DNA from: an uncultured Verrucomicrobiota bacterium
Lineage (GTDB): Bacteria > Verrucomicrobiota > Verrucomicrobiae > Opitutales > Opitutaceae
Direction: 5' to 3'
Length of the DNA stretch: 33,148 nucleotides
Assembly (NCBI GenBank): GCA_946482165.1
Contig: CAMLQS010000014.1
Span: 1 to 33,148, forward strand
Of this stretch, positions 18,901 to 26,698 are shown piece after piece. Numbering within the stretch: position 1 is the first letter of the stretch; each line of letters begins with the position of its first letter. Position numbers and translations under genes: made by a program. Below the pieces are notes generated by a model. That model saw nothing but the letters and a program-made list of their open reading frames with translations, was not told the origin of the DNA and searched no databases.

Positions 18901-20346
18901 GGCGGAGGGCGGAGGCGTGACGATGAGCGGCGCGATGGTGAGCGCGGCGGAGGCGCTGGTGGCGGAGTCGACGGAGTTGGTGACGACGACGCGGTAGTAG
19001 CCGGCGTCGGCGGTGCCGAGCGGCGAGAGGGCGAAGGTCGAGGCGGTGGCGCCGGGGATGTCGGCGAAGTCGACGTTGTTCAGGCTCTTTTGCCACTGGA
19101 AGGAAAGCGGCGCGGTGCCGTTGGCCGAAACGGAAAAAGAGGCGGATCCGTTGACCGAGCCGGTCGCGGAGGCGGGGGAACCGACGATCGAGGGGGCGAT
19201 GGCGCCGGTGGTGATGGCGAGGGTCGAGACCGTGCTCGTGGCGGCGCCGCCGGGGTTGGTGACGACGACCGTGTAGTCGCCGGCGTCAGCGGCGGACACG
19301 CCGGAAATGGTGAGGGCGAGCGTGGTGGCGCCGGCGTAGGAGGACCCGGTGCCGCTGGGACCGTCGGCGATGGGGCTGCCGCCCTTGCGCCATTGATAGG
19401 TGAGCGCGCCTTCGCCGGTGGCGGCGGCGGTGATGGTGACGTCGCTGCCGACCGTCGCGCTGGTGTTGGCCATCGGCTGGGTGGTGAAGGTCGCCACCGG
19501 GTAGGGCATGAGCTGGTAGCCCTGGTAATACTGGCCGTTGGCGGAGTTCTTGGCGGTCTTGAAGGTGAGCGCTCCCGCCGCGTCGACGACGGCATGGATG
19601 CGACCCCACGAGTTGTAGGTTCCCGCGGGGGCGGCGACGCCGGCGGGCGCGGGCGTGGTCAGGGAGTAGTTGGCGCCGTCGTAGGCGTAGATGTTGCCCG
19701 CGTTGCCGCCGCGAATTTCGAGAAACGAGGCGCCGCCGGAGGGGACGTTGAGGGCGTCGAGGGTGAACTTGCAGCCTTGGTCGTTGGCCGCGGTGCTGCC
19801 GTAGGCGTAGAGGAAGTAGTGGGCGCCCGCGGGGAGGCCGGTGAGCTTGTGGATCGAGCCGTTGCCGCCGCGGTAGATGCGCCAGGCGGTGCCCATGAGG
19901 GCGCCCGGGCCGAGCGCGGTGGTGCCGCCGGCGGAGGCGTTGGGCTCGGTGCGGGTGGTGTTGTTTTCGAGGTCCTGGATGTCGAGCGAGAGGGTGAGTT
20001 TGACGCCGGTGGCGGAGCCGCTCGCGTCGACGAGCGCGATGTTGTTGGCCGAGTTGCAGACGTATTGGCCGACGAGGCTCGTGTTGTTGGAGCCGATGAG
20101 GGGATTGGGCCGCAGGATCTGGTTCCAGGTGGCGCCGGAGATCGGCGCGGCGGCGGAGAAACTCCAGCCGGGGCCGGGCGCGGCGATGGTCGCGGTCGTG
20201 GCCGTGGTCGGCGTGGAGCCGGAGGCGACCTGGCTGGTCGACATCTTGACGAAGACGGCGGGCGAAGTTTGGGCGAGGAGGGCGGACGCGCCGGCGAGCA
20301 GGGCGGCGAGCGCGCCGATGCGGAGGTTTCGGAGCAGGGAATTCAT
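15907..20346 (-). CDS. Giant multidomain CE8 pectin methylesterase with Ig repeats
   Basis: 1479 residues. A signal peptide ends near SALLAQ. Order: a beta-rich domain (about 52-282), three Ig repeats (about 284-380, 382-469, 472-562), an SbsA-like Ig domain (about 565-702, TVTFAPGNNAANLAIDQQLRL), the CE8 beta-helix (about 717-1072), a fourth Ig repeat (about 1080-1162) and a C-terminal calcium-loop module from about 1165. CE8 residues are IQSLAT (oxyanion Gln), GGQD865T, VD886FIYG and CRPWR, so the enzyme looks intact. The C-terminal module is split: a domain at about 1268-1449 resembling the N-terminal domain is inserted before the closing VRITIP...RLFARLR strand. The protein would be exported and act on methyl-esterified pectin, probably cell-attached or matrix-attached through its repeats; localisation is inference. 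Confidence 0.87.
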   Translation of the reverse strand: MNSLLRNLRIGALAALLAGASALLAQTSPAVFVKMSTSQVASGSTPTTATTATIAAPGPGWSFSAAAPISGATWNQILRPNPLIGSNNTSLVGQYVCNSANNIALVDASGSATGVKLTLSLDIQDLENNTTRTEPNASAGGTTALGPGALMGTAWRIYRGGNGSIHKLTGLPAGAHYFLYAYGSTAANDQGCKFTLDALNVPSGGASFLEIRGGNAGNIYAYDGANYSLTTPAPAGVAAPAGTYNSWGRIHAVVDAAGALTFKTAKNSANGQYYQGYQLMPYPVATFTTQPMANTSATVGSDVTITAAATGEGALTYQWRKGGSPIADGPSGTGSSYAGATTLALTISGVSAADAGDYTVVVTNPGGAATSTVSTLAITTGAIAPSIVGSPASATGSVNGSASFSVSANGTAPLSFQWQKSLNNVDFADIPGATASTFALSPLGTADAGYYRVVVTNSVDSATSASAALTIAPLIVTPPPSAIVDAGSVHAISVVADAGAGSPEPVAYVWKRDGATVANGGAFSGAGTANLVVTGFAAAQSGYYTVTVSNAAGSVTSAAVYIGVPSTQTVTFAPGNNAANLAIDQQLRLVFPSAPKLGKSGAFRIHDASDDAVVATVNPAEFVSFTLFGATVVNAKTQPLQGKTLYYLPAAIYGNEVWITLPAAGRLAYGKTYYATMDAGFLLDSANAAVPAITGPTAWRFSTKAAAPATPTASTGPAEITVGADGAGDFATVQGASDWIPQNNTLPRTIRVRPGVYRDYAYFGQNRNFVTLVGDGPGRADVKLLYHYPAEPNGGGARGFGTLRIDSNDVTVRNLTVDDEVYLPVPSLAGGANPSAPAFAGPIQSLATTGKRLVFDNVLIKGGQDTYYGITGIAYFYNCEIWGSVDFIYGDALAVFDQCDIVQIRNTGGPICAPSTPYAQPYGEVFLDCRFPRALVANGYPYDVGVNTTTFCRPWRQDGHVAIINSQLGTHITTKAWSEWDGRENTSRAVEYGNTLIGGGAAPTPAQRRGAGAYWLNTVDPDYTSSAMSPTDASLVSPGGITNRTVLTIDPADYTLGAIFGHSYFAADLAGWMPEVEGDVAPSITTQPVAKRVAIGEGVVFSVEAAGSPTLTYQWRKGTSPIFGATSASYSIASVQLSDAGSYSCVVTNGAGSATSDSVSLTALTPFALWAEGFGLDGSVSGFASADADGDGTANLLEYVLGGNPAAAESGLLPDVTVADTVDGKRLVIEYARAVGAAAVPVAVETSSDLSSWTTRTDGVDAEMEVIPSIGLCINVDVNNATANNYAGLAVAPGSGTVWNGVTTTITGATDLKDSAGAATAVDLAIASSGSFSAWSNTGATSGSPNPAPLMQDYFFGNTYTATVSSLPAGTYRLYVYAHGDADNQTSTITVAAGNGGGAKSTATSGTNAFRDAFAAGAEGVAYVTFTPTVGAAGTLQFSAGNYLNGFQLVQLADPDHETVRITIPFTGERLFARLRATE

Positions 20347-20435
20347 GGGGCCAAGGGGACGGACGTCGCGGACGCGCGGCGCGGTGGGGGGCGCTCAGAG
20401 TTGTTCGGTGCCACGCGGGCCGAAACGCAAGGTGC

Positions 20436-20485
20436 GCGCGCGTCGTTGCGCAGAACGCGGGTATTTCGCGCGCATCGTTGCGCAG
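20436..20485 (-). promoter_or_regulatory. Two LacI-operator-like boxes upstream of giant pectin methylesterase
   Basis: GCGCGCGTCGTTGCGCAG (20436-20453) and GCGCGCATCGTTGCGCAG (20468-20485) differ by one base and start 32 bp apart, about three helical turns, which favours cooperative binding on one DNA face. The inner 14 bp are a near-palindrome centred on CG, the layout of LacI-family operators. They lie about 90-140 bp upstream of the start codon at 20346. A possible -35 element (TTGCGT on the - strand near 20426-20431) lies just downstream of the boxes; this promoter is weakly supported. Confidence 0.5.
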
Positions 20486-20539
20486 GCTCTTGCCGGAAAG
20501 CGGCGGCCGGAGTGCGCGGCCGCGCGGCGCGCGAACGCG

Positions 20540-23500
20540 TCAGGGACGGACGGATACGCGCAGGCGGGCGAAGAGCCGCGACGCGGCCGGGAGGGTGACC
20601 GTCACGCGCTCGGCGGAGGCGTCGAGCGGGGTCGCCACGACAACCACTCCGTCGACACCGTGGACGGCGGGGGTCCAGGAGGCGAGATCGGCCGAATATT
20701 CCGGGACGACGAGGTAGTCGGCGAGCGCGGCGGTCTTCACGTCGTAGCCGAAGACGAGGGCGGCGCCGTCACGCACGAGAACGGGGAGCGGAGTCGAGCC
20801 GGGGGTTCCAGGATCGCCGCCGAGGGCGAACTTGAGGAGGTTGGGCACGCCGTCGCCGGCGGGGTCGGCGGTGGGCGCGCCGAGGGTGGCGGGGTCGAGG
20901 CCGTTGTCCGCGGCCCAGGATTGATAGGGCGTGAGAACGATCACTTCCGCGACCTCGCTGGTGTCGGTGCCGGCGGGGTTGGTGGCGACGACCGTGTAGT
21001 CGCCGGCGTCGTCCAAAGTCGCGACCGCCACCGTGTAGGTCGAGGCGGTGGCGCCGGGAATGGCGAAGACGCCCCGATACCACTGGAAGGACGGAGCGGG
21101 CGTGCCGCTAGCGGCCGCGTCGAGAGTGAAGGAACCGCCGCGCACGAGCGTGCGACCGACGGGCTGGAGGGTGATAAGCGGGGTGACGCGAACGACGAGC
21201 GTGGCGATGTCGGAGATGGCGAAGCCGGCCGAGTTCGTGGCGACACAGGTGTAGTCGCCGGCGTCGCCGGGCTGCGCGGAGGCGAGCTCGAGGGTGGCGG
21301 AGGTGGCGCCGGAGATGGGGTCGCCGTTTCTGCGCCACTGGAAAGTGGGCGCGGGGCTGCCGCTCGCCGCGACGGTGAAAGTCGCGGCCGAGCCTTGGTT
21401 TACCGTCACGCCCTGGGGTTGCTCGGCGATTGTCGGCGCGACGACCGTGCTCGGCTCGGTGTGGTCGACGGAGAGGGCGGCGAGCACGATCTTCGGCACG
21501 GAGCCGTTGGTGGTGCGCGCGCCGATGGCGAAGCTGTCGAAGGAGGACGTGACGGCGGAGGGAAGCGCGGCTGCGGCGGTGGTCACGCCGGACGCGCTAA
21601 AGAGCGCGGAGCCGGTGGTGGCGGCGCCCTCGTAAAGTTCGTAGGCAAAGGTGAACTGGTCGGCGTCGGTGCGGGAGATCTGGTAAACCAGCGTATAGGT
21701 CGTGTCGTTGACCGGGGTGACGGAGGTCGTGGAGTTGGTCACGCTTCCGACGGAGACGCCGGCCGGCTGGCCGTAGGAAGTGGAGCCGGAGCCGGGGACG
21801 ACGAGATCCTGCGTGCGATTGGTGATGCTGCCTTCGCTGGTGGTCTGGGCGAGCCGGGTGACGATGGACGCGGTGGCGCTGCCGTGGGAAATGAGGGCGC
21901 GGTAGCCCACCCAGTGGCGCACGCCGCCGTCGATGCCGTCGGCGCCGCCGAGGAGGGTGGCGGATGTGCCGGAGTGGTGGATGGTGTGCGGGAGCGAGCC
22001 GCCGGAGTTGAAGAGACCGAAGCCGAGGTTGATGTTGTTGGACGTGGTGAACGTCGCGGTGACGCGCAGGACGCCGCCGACTTGGGAGAGGCTCAGCGGG
22101 GTGGCGGCGAAGACGGTGGCGGCCTGGTAGTTCGCGGCGGAGGAGCCGGCGTTGAGCCCGAGGGTGAAGGGCCGCGTTTCGACGACACCGGTCGTGGCAG
22201 GGTCGTCGCCGACGTTGGAGTTGGTGGCGAGCTTGCTCGCCATGATATACCAGTTGGTGCGCGTGGCGGTGACGACGGGCGACGCGGCGTGTAGGGTGTC
22301 CTGCGCGAAGTTCGTCTCGAAAACGCGTGTGACCGCCGAGGTGGAAACGGCGAGCGTGGCGACGTCGGAACTCGTGGAGCCGTAGGGATTGGTGACGACG
22401 GCGTGGTAGCCACCGGAATCGGCTGCGGTGACATCGGCGAGCGTGAGTGTGGCGGAGGTGCCGCCGGACACGGGATCGACGCCACGATACCACTGGTAGG
22501 TGAGCGGCGGGGCTCCGGACGCGGCGACGGTGAAGCTGGCGTCCGCGCTGACGGCGACGGAAAGGGAAGCGGGCTGGCCGGTGATGGCGGGAGGTTGGGC
22601 GAGAAGGGTGACCGTGGCGTCGGTGGAACGCACGGAGCCGTAGTCGTTGCCCACTACGACGTGATAGTCGCCCGCGTCGGTGGCGGTCGCGGTGGCGACG
22701 GTCAGGCTGGCGGAGGTGGCGCCGGAGAGGGCGTCGTCGCCGTGATACCACTGGTAGGTGAGCGAGCCGGGGCCGGAGGCGGTAACGGAAAGCGTGAAAG
22801 AAGCGCCAAGGTTCACGGTCTGCGCCTGCGGCTGGGCGGAGATCGCGGGAATGGGGAAGGCGGGGGCGGCGAGCTCGTTCAGGTAGAGCTCGAGCTGGGT
22901 ATAGCCGGTGGGGGCGTCGACGAGGTTGCGGTCGGAGGCGAGGTTGGGATTGAGGCCGCGGGCGGTTTCCCAGGCGTCGGGCATGCCGTCCAGATCGGTG
23001 TCGGTGGGCGCGGGGGTGGACGCGAGAACGGGCCAGCCGCCGACGTCGGTCTGGGAATCGATGATACCCGGGTAGTTGTTCTTCGAGCCGTAGTAGGTGA
23101 CGGTGCCGGCGGAGACCTCGCCGGCGATGCGCGTGTCGATGGCGTCGCGGGCGGGCAAGCGGCAGCCGGCGTAGGCGAGCACGAGGGGATAGGCGTCCTG
23201 GGCGGTCTGGGTGACGACGGGCGCGACGGTAAAAGGGGTGTCGGCGCGGATCGTCGGGTAGAGGGAGGAGGAGATGACCTGGACTCCGCCGTTCCAGTTG
23301 TTGGCGGTGACGGTGCTGCTGGCGGTGGTCCAGTTGCCGGCGACGTGAAAAAGGCTGTAGGTGGCCCCCGTGGAGGCCGTGTTCTGGCTGGGGTCAAGGA
23401 TGCGGTAACGGCTGGCGCCGGTGCTGGTGGCGGGCCCGTTTTTGTAGACGTTGTTCACCATGTTGTGGCGGGCGGGCAGGCCGGCGTCGGTGGGCTCGCC

Positions 23501-24313
23501 GCCATAGGTGGAGTTGCCCCGCCAGTTGTAGATGACGTTGTTGCGCATATCCACGAGTTCGCCGTCGGTGCCGTGGGTGCGGGCGCCGTTGAAGCGGGGG
23601 TTGCGGCTGTCGTGGTGCGCGAGGAGGTTGTGGTGAAAACTGGCGCCGAGGCCGCCCCAGATGCCGCCGTAGCCGTGGGCGCCTTTGGTATGCACGGAAT
23701 CGCGAAGACTCTCGGTCGCAAAGCACCACTGCATGGTGAAGTTGGTGTTGTCGTAGGCGGAGGCGGTCTCGTCGACGGACCAGGAAAAACTGCAATGGTC
23801 GACGATGAGGTCGGTCGCGTAGCGGCAGACGAAGGCGTCGTCCTCGACGAGCATCGTGTCGCCCAGGCGAGAACGAACGAAGCGGATGATGACGTTGGTG
23901 GCGTTGCTCGGATTGAGCGAATAGCGGGCGAGGCAGATGCCGTCTCCGGGGGCGGTCTGGCCGGCGATGGTGAGGTTGCCTTGGGAGATACGGAGGGTGG
24001 AGTTGAGATAGATCGTGCCGGACACGGCGAAGACCACGGTCCGCGGCGTGGAGGCGTTGCGATTGGCGACCGCGTCCCGGAGCGAGCCGGCGCCGGTGTC
24101 GTTCAGGTTGGTGACGATGTAGACGTCCCCGCCGCGCCCTCCGCTGGCAAAACGACCGAAGCCCTCGGCGCCGGGGAAGGCCAGGGTTTGGGCGAAGCCC
24201 GAGGTCGGCAGCGCGCCGGCAAACGCCAAGACAAGCGCGGCGCAGACGCAAAAACTGAGCGCCTGAAAGAAAGCCGGCAGGATGCGGGAAACCGCGCGTA
24301 ATAATGACGCCAT
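20540..24313 (-). CDS. PL1-type pectate lyase with Ig repeats and uncharacterised domain
   Basis: 1257 residues from the ATG at 24313, chosen because it starts a signal peptide (cleavage near TSGFAQ); longer upstream frame has no such sequence and no ribosome site. The lyase domain (about 46-420) begins AFPGAEGFGRFASGGRGGDVY and contains VDHCSFSWSVDE (calcium-binding side) and HHDSRNPRFNG (catalytic Arg region), typical of bacterial PL1 lyases that cleave polygalacturonate by beta-elimination. A calcium-loop segment TDTDLDGMPDAWE follows (about 442-490), then two Ig repeats (487-572, 575-657), a roughly 290-residue uncharacterised domain (661-955) nearly matching one in the protein at 8180-11755, two more Ig repeats (957-1040, 1042-1125) and the C-terminal module (1127-1257) ending RLFARLRVSVRP. 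Secreted; would depolymerise the de-esterified pectin. Confidence 0.88.
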   Translation of the reverse strand: MASLLRAVSRILPAFFQALSFCVCAALVLAFAGALPTSGFAQTLAFPGAEGFGRFASGGRGGDVYIVTNLNDTGAGSLRDAVANRNASTPRTVVFAVSGTIYLNSTLRISQGNLTIAGQTAPGDGICLARYSLNPSNATNVIIRFVRSRLGDTMLVEDDAFVCRYATDLIVDHCSFSWSVDETASAYDNTNFTMQWCFATESLRDSVHTKGAHGYGGIWGGLGASFHHNLLAHHDSRNPRFNGARTHGTDGELVDMRNNVIYNWRGNSTYGGEPTDAGLPARHNMVNNVYKNGPATSTGASRYRILDPSQNTASTGATYSLFHVAGNWTTASSTVTANNWNGGVQVISSSLYPTIRADTPFTVAPVVTQTAQDAYPLVLAYAGCRLPARDAIDTRIAGEVSAGTVTYYGSKNNYPGIIDSQTDVGGWPVLASTPAPTDTDLDGMPDAWETARGLNPNLASDRNLVDAPTGYTQLELYLNELAAPAFPIPAISAQPQAQTVNLGASFTLSVTASGPGSLTYQWYHGDDALSGATSASLTVATATATDAGDYHVVVGNDYGSVRSTDATVTLLAQPPAITGQPASLSVAVSADASFTVAASGAPPLTYQWYRGVDPVSGGTSATLTLADVTAADSGGYHAVVTNPYGSTSSDVATLAVSTSAVTRVFETNFAQDTLHAASPVVTATRTNWYIMASKLATNSNVGDDPATTGVVETRPFTLGLNAGSSAANYQAATVFAATPLSLSQVGGVLRVTATFTTSNNINLGFGLFNSGGSLPHTIHHSGTSATLLGGADGIDGGVRHWVGYRALISHGSATASIVTRLAQTTSEGSITNRTQDLVVPGSGSTSYGQPAGVSVGSVTNSTTSVTPVNDTTYTLVYQISRTDADQFTFAYELYEGAATTGSALFSASGVTTAAAALPSAVTSSFDSFAIGARTTNGSVPKIVLAALSVDHTEPSTVVAPTIAEQPQGVTVNQGSAATFTVAASGSPAPTFQWRRNGDPISGATSATLELASAQPGDAGDYTCVATNSAGFAISDIATLVVRVTPLITLQPVGRTLVRGGSFTLDAAASGTPAPSFQWYRGVFAIPGATASTYTVAVATLDDAGDYTVVATNPAGTDTSEVAEVIVLTPYQSWAADNGLDPATLGAPTADPAGDGVPNLLKFALGGDPGTPGSTPLPVLVRDGAALVFGYDVKTAALADYLVVPEYSADLASWTPAVHGVDGVVVVATPLDASAERVTVTLPAASRLFARLRVSVRP

Positions 24314-24406
24314 GGGGAAAGGGGTAGGCGGAGATCGGAATGAAAAGCCCGGGTCGCAACCTCCCCGAGCCTGATCGACCCTCGTCGAAATAGGAAAGCG
24401 GGAGCA

Positions 24407-24422
24407 GCGCGCATCGTTGCGC
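24407..24422 (-). promoter_or_regulatory. LacI-operator-like box upstream of pectate lyase
   Basis: GCGCGCATCGTTGCGC is identical over 16 bases to 20468-20483 upstream of the other - strand pectin gene. It lies 94 bp before the lyase start codon in the 192-bp gap after mnmG. The shared box suggests that one regulator controls both pectin genes. No confident promoter hexamers are visible. Confidence 0.5.
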
Positions 24423-24505
24423 GCGGGAATATCGAATCGCTCCGCAATCGTGGGCTCGGGCCACGTCGCTAAACGACACAAGAATCTATTTACAAATAGC
24501 TTATC

Positions 24506-26566
24506 TTATTTCCCAGCGCAGAACACCATTAGCACGCTGATATCGGCGGGATTAACTCCACTGATTCGGCTGGCTTGGCCAAGCGTTACCGGACGTGCTG
24601 CGGCAAGTTTGGCACGGCTCTCTGCACGCAATCCGCGAATGGCCGAATAATCCAAATCCGGCGAAAGTTTGATTTTCTCGATGTCCGAAAGGCGAGCGAC
24701 CTGCCGCTCTTCCCGGGCGAGATAGCCTGCATAGGTAACCCGGTAGTGGACCTCGGCCTGCTCCGGGCCGGTTAACGAGGCGAGCTCGGGAAGATGCGAG
24801 GCGGCAAAGGCCCATTGTGTGGCTGCGTGCGCAACCGGCCCCTCCCCTCCCCCGCTCTGCGTTTTCTCGGATCTTGGCGCAGAGGCTTCTCCTTCGGAGC
24901 TTTCGACGGAGCGAGGCGGTTGCGCACTATGGGATCGCCGAAGGTGATCCGCCCAAGTCCCGGTGCCGACGCCAGCCGCGGAGGGAAGGCGCGTCTGCTC
25001 CAAACGGGCGATGCATTCGGCTATGCGCGCCGCTTTCGCTTCAATCCGGTCAAGCCGGGTCGTTGAAAGCAGGCCAAATTCGCGAGCATGGTGCCTCAGG
25101 CGGAGCTCGGCGCTGCCGTGGTTAAATAACAACCGATGCTCGGCCCGACTCGTGAACATTCGATAGGGCTCACGCGTGCCCTTGGTAACCAAGTCGTCGA
25201 TCAGCACGCCGATATAACCCTCGTGCCGGCCGATGACCAGCGGCGCTTCTCCCCTACTCTTCCGGGCGGCGTTCACGCCTGCGATCAAGCCTTGGCAGGC
25301 GGCCTCTTCGTAGCCGGAAGTGCCATTGATTTGGCCGGCGAAGAAAAGGTTTTCCACCTTGCGGGACTCCAGCGAAGGAAACAGCTGAGTCGGCGGGGCA
25401 AAGTCATACTCCACTGCGTAGGCAGGCCGAAGAAGTTCGGCTCGCTCCAGGCCGGGAATACTCCTTACCAGCTCAACTTGGACGGCAAACGGCAGGGACG
25501 TGGAAAGGCCATTGATGTAAAACTCGTTTGTCGCCCTACCCTCCGGTTCAAGGAAAAGTTGATGGCGGGGTTTGTCTGCGAAGCGCACAAACTTGTCCTC
25601 GATCGACGGACAATATCGTGGGCCCACGCCTTCGATTTCTCCCGAATACATCGCGGAGAGATGGAGGTTATCCCTGACGAGCTGGGCGGTGCGATCCGTA
25701 GTGTAGGTGATCCAGCAGGGAACTTGGTCGCGCCCTGGAGACCAACCGAGACGCTCTTCCCGAAGGGCATCAGGCAAAGGGGTCGCTCCCACGGCTACTG
25801 CGCCCTCGGCTCTCAACGCGTGTTCCACGTGGAACAGCGGCTCGGGATCACGGGTATCATGAAAAGCGAAGAGCGTCGGGGTGGCGTCTCCGTGCTGAGG
25901 CTCCATTCGGGAAAAATCGATGGTCCTACCCAGCAATCGAGGAGGCGTGCCCGTTTTCAACCGCTGAAGTTCGATGCCCGCCTCAAGGAAGCTGGCCGAC
26001 AGGGTCTTTGCCGAGAAATCACCGAGGCGCCCTCCCTCGTTCTTGTTCTGCCCAATATGCATCAACCCGCGCAGGAATGTGCCGGTTGTAACCACCACCG
26101 TGCGTGCGCGGAACTCCAGATCGAGGTTGGTCCGCACGCCCGACACCCGGCGGCCGCTCCCAGCCTCGTCGAAAATCAATCCCGTCACGGTGGTCTGGAA
26201 AAGTCGAAGGCCGGGCTGCAGCTCCAGTGTGTGCTTAAGGCGAAATTGGTAAGCCTTCTTGTCGCATTGGGCGCGCGGAGACTGGACCGCCGGTCCCTTG
26301 GATTCATTGAGGAGCCGGAACTGAATTCCGGTGAGGTCGGTATTGATAGCCATCTCCCCACCCAAAGCGTCAATTTCCCGGACAATCTGGCCTTTCGCCT
26401 GGCCACCGATCGCCGGGTTGCACGACATCTGCGCCACCGTATCGAGATTACCGGTAAGCAGCAGCGTGCGCGCGCCCGCCCTGGCCGCCGCAAGCGCAGC
26501 TTCACACCCGGCATGGCCGGCGCCACAGACAATCACGTCAAATTCGGTTTCGAGGGAATCAAACAT
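24506..26566 (-). CDS. mnmG: tRNA uridine-5-carboxymethylaminomethyl modification enzyme MnmG
   Basis: 686 residues from the ATG at 26566; an in-frame GTG at 26575 would add three residues, and neither has a clear ribosome site. The FAD-binding fold opens with DVIVCGAGHAGCEAALAAARAG, followed by QMSCNPAIGGQAKGQIVREIDALGG, TGTFLRG, GQINGTSGYEEAACQG and the C-terminal DLDYSAIRGL ... LGQASRISGVNPADISVL. With MnmE it installs the cmnm5/nm5 group on wobble uridine 34 of several tRNAs using FAD and 5,10-methylene-THF. Family members are usually about 620-640 residues; here residues about 547-580 are a low-complexity insert encoded by a DNA segment with 11-bp inverted ends. A perfect parS site lies in the codons for LFHVEH. 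mnmE lies upstream, 132 bp away. Confidence 0.95.
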   Translation of the reverse strand: MFDSLETEFDVIVCGAGHAGCEAALAAARAGARTLLLTGNLDTVAQMSCNPAIGGQAKGQIVREIDALGGEMAINTDLTGIQFRLLNESKGPAVQSPRAQCDKKAYQFRLKHTLELQPGLRLFQTTVTGLIFDEAGSGRRVSGVRTNLDLEFRARTVVVTTGTFLRGLMHIGQNKNEGGRLGDFSAKTLSASFLEAGIELQRLKTGTPPRLLGRTIDFSRMEPQHGDATPTLFAFHDTRDPEPLFHVEHALRAEGAVAVGATPLPDALREERLGWSPGRDQVPCWITYTTDRTAQLVRDNLHLSAMYSGEIEGVGPRYCPSIEDKFVRFADKPRHQLFLEPEGRATNEFYINGLSTSLPFAVQVELVRSIPGLERAELLRPAYAVEYDFAPPTQLFPSLESRKVENLFFAGQINGTSGYEEAACQGLIAGVNAARKSRGEAPLVIGRHEGYIGVLIDDLVTKGTREPYRMFTSRAEHRLLFNHGSAELRLRHHAREFGLLSTTRLDRIEAKAARIAECIARLEQTRLPSAAGVGTGTWADHLRRSHSAQPPRSVESSEGEASAPRSEKTQSGGGEGPVAHAATQWAFAASHLPELASLTGPEQAEVHYRVTYAGYLAREERQVARLSDIEKIKLSPDLDYSAIRGLRAESRAKLAAARPVTLGQASRISGVNPADISVLMVFCAGK
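24827..24927. repeat. MITE/REP-like 101-bp element inserted in frame in mnmG
   Basis: GTGCGCAACCG (24827-24837) and its exact reverse complement (24917-24927) bound a 101-bp segment. Inside, CTCTGCG (24855-24861) pairs with 24878-24884 and CTCC/GGAG form a small hairpin near 24890. The segment is open in the mnmG frame and encodes a Ser/Pro/Gly-rich stretch (about residues 547-580) that typical MnmG proteins lack, placed in the C-terminal helical region. No obvious target duplication is visible at the ends. Mobile origin is inference. Confidence 0.55.
25821..25836. promoter_or_regulatory. parS: parS centromere site (perfect)
   Basis: TGTTCCACGTGGAACA is a perfect 16-bp palindrome and matches the broadly conserved chromosomal parS consensus bound by ParB. 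It lies inside mnmG and encodes part of LFHVEH. parS sites cluster near replication origins in most bacteria, so the region is probably origin-proximal. No parA or parB gene is in the window. Confidence 0.85.
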
Positions 26567-26698
26567 CGGGAACACGGTTACAGCTTCAAGTCACGCGAGG
26601 GAAAGGAAAGCTAGCGCGGCACAGACCGTCGGTTTCAATCCGGATTACCCGCATCCGAACACCCGGCCCCGCGTCCGATTCACCCCGCGCTGCGCACT

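Noticed and set aside
15895..20598. A 1567-codon + strand open frame opposite the giant pectin methylesterase.
   Set aside because: Composition is low-complexity G/V/D/R and the - strand frame contains intact CE8 and Ig domains, so this is an antisense shadow.
24486..24499. CTATTTACAAATAG, an inverted repeat just after mnmG.
   Set aside because: As an RNA hairpin it is weak and AT-only with no following U-tract, so I do not call it a terminator.
24827..24837. Shared TGCGCAAC between the ends of the mnmG insert and the LacI-like boxes.
   Set aside because: The match is only eight GC-rich bases and the flanks differ, so a relation is not supported.
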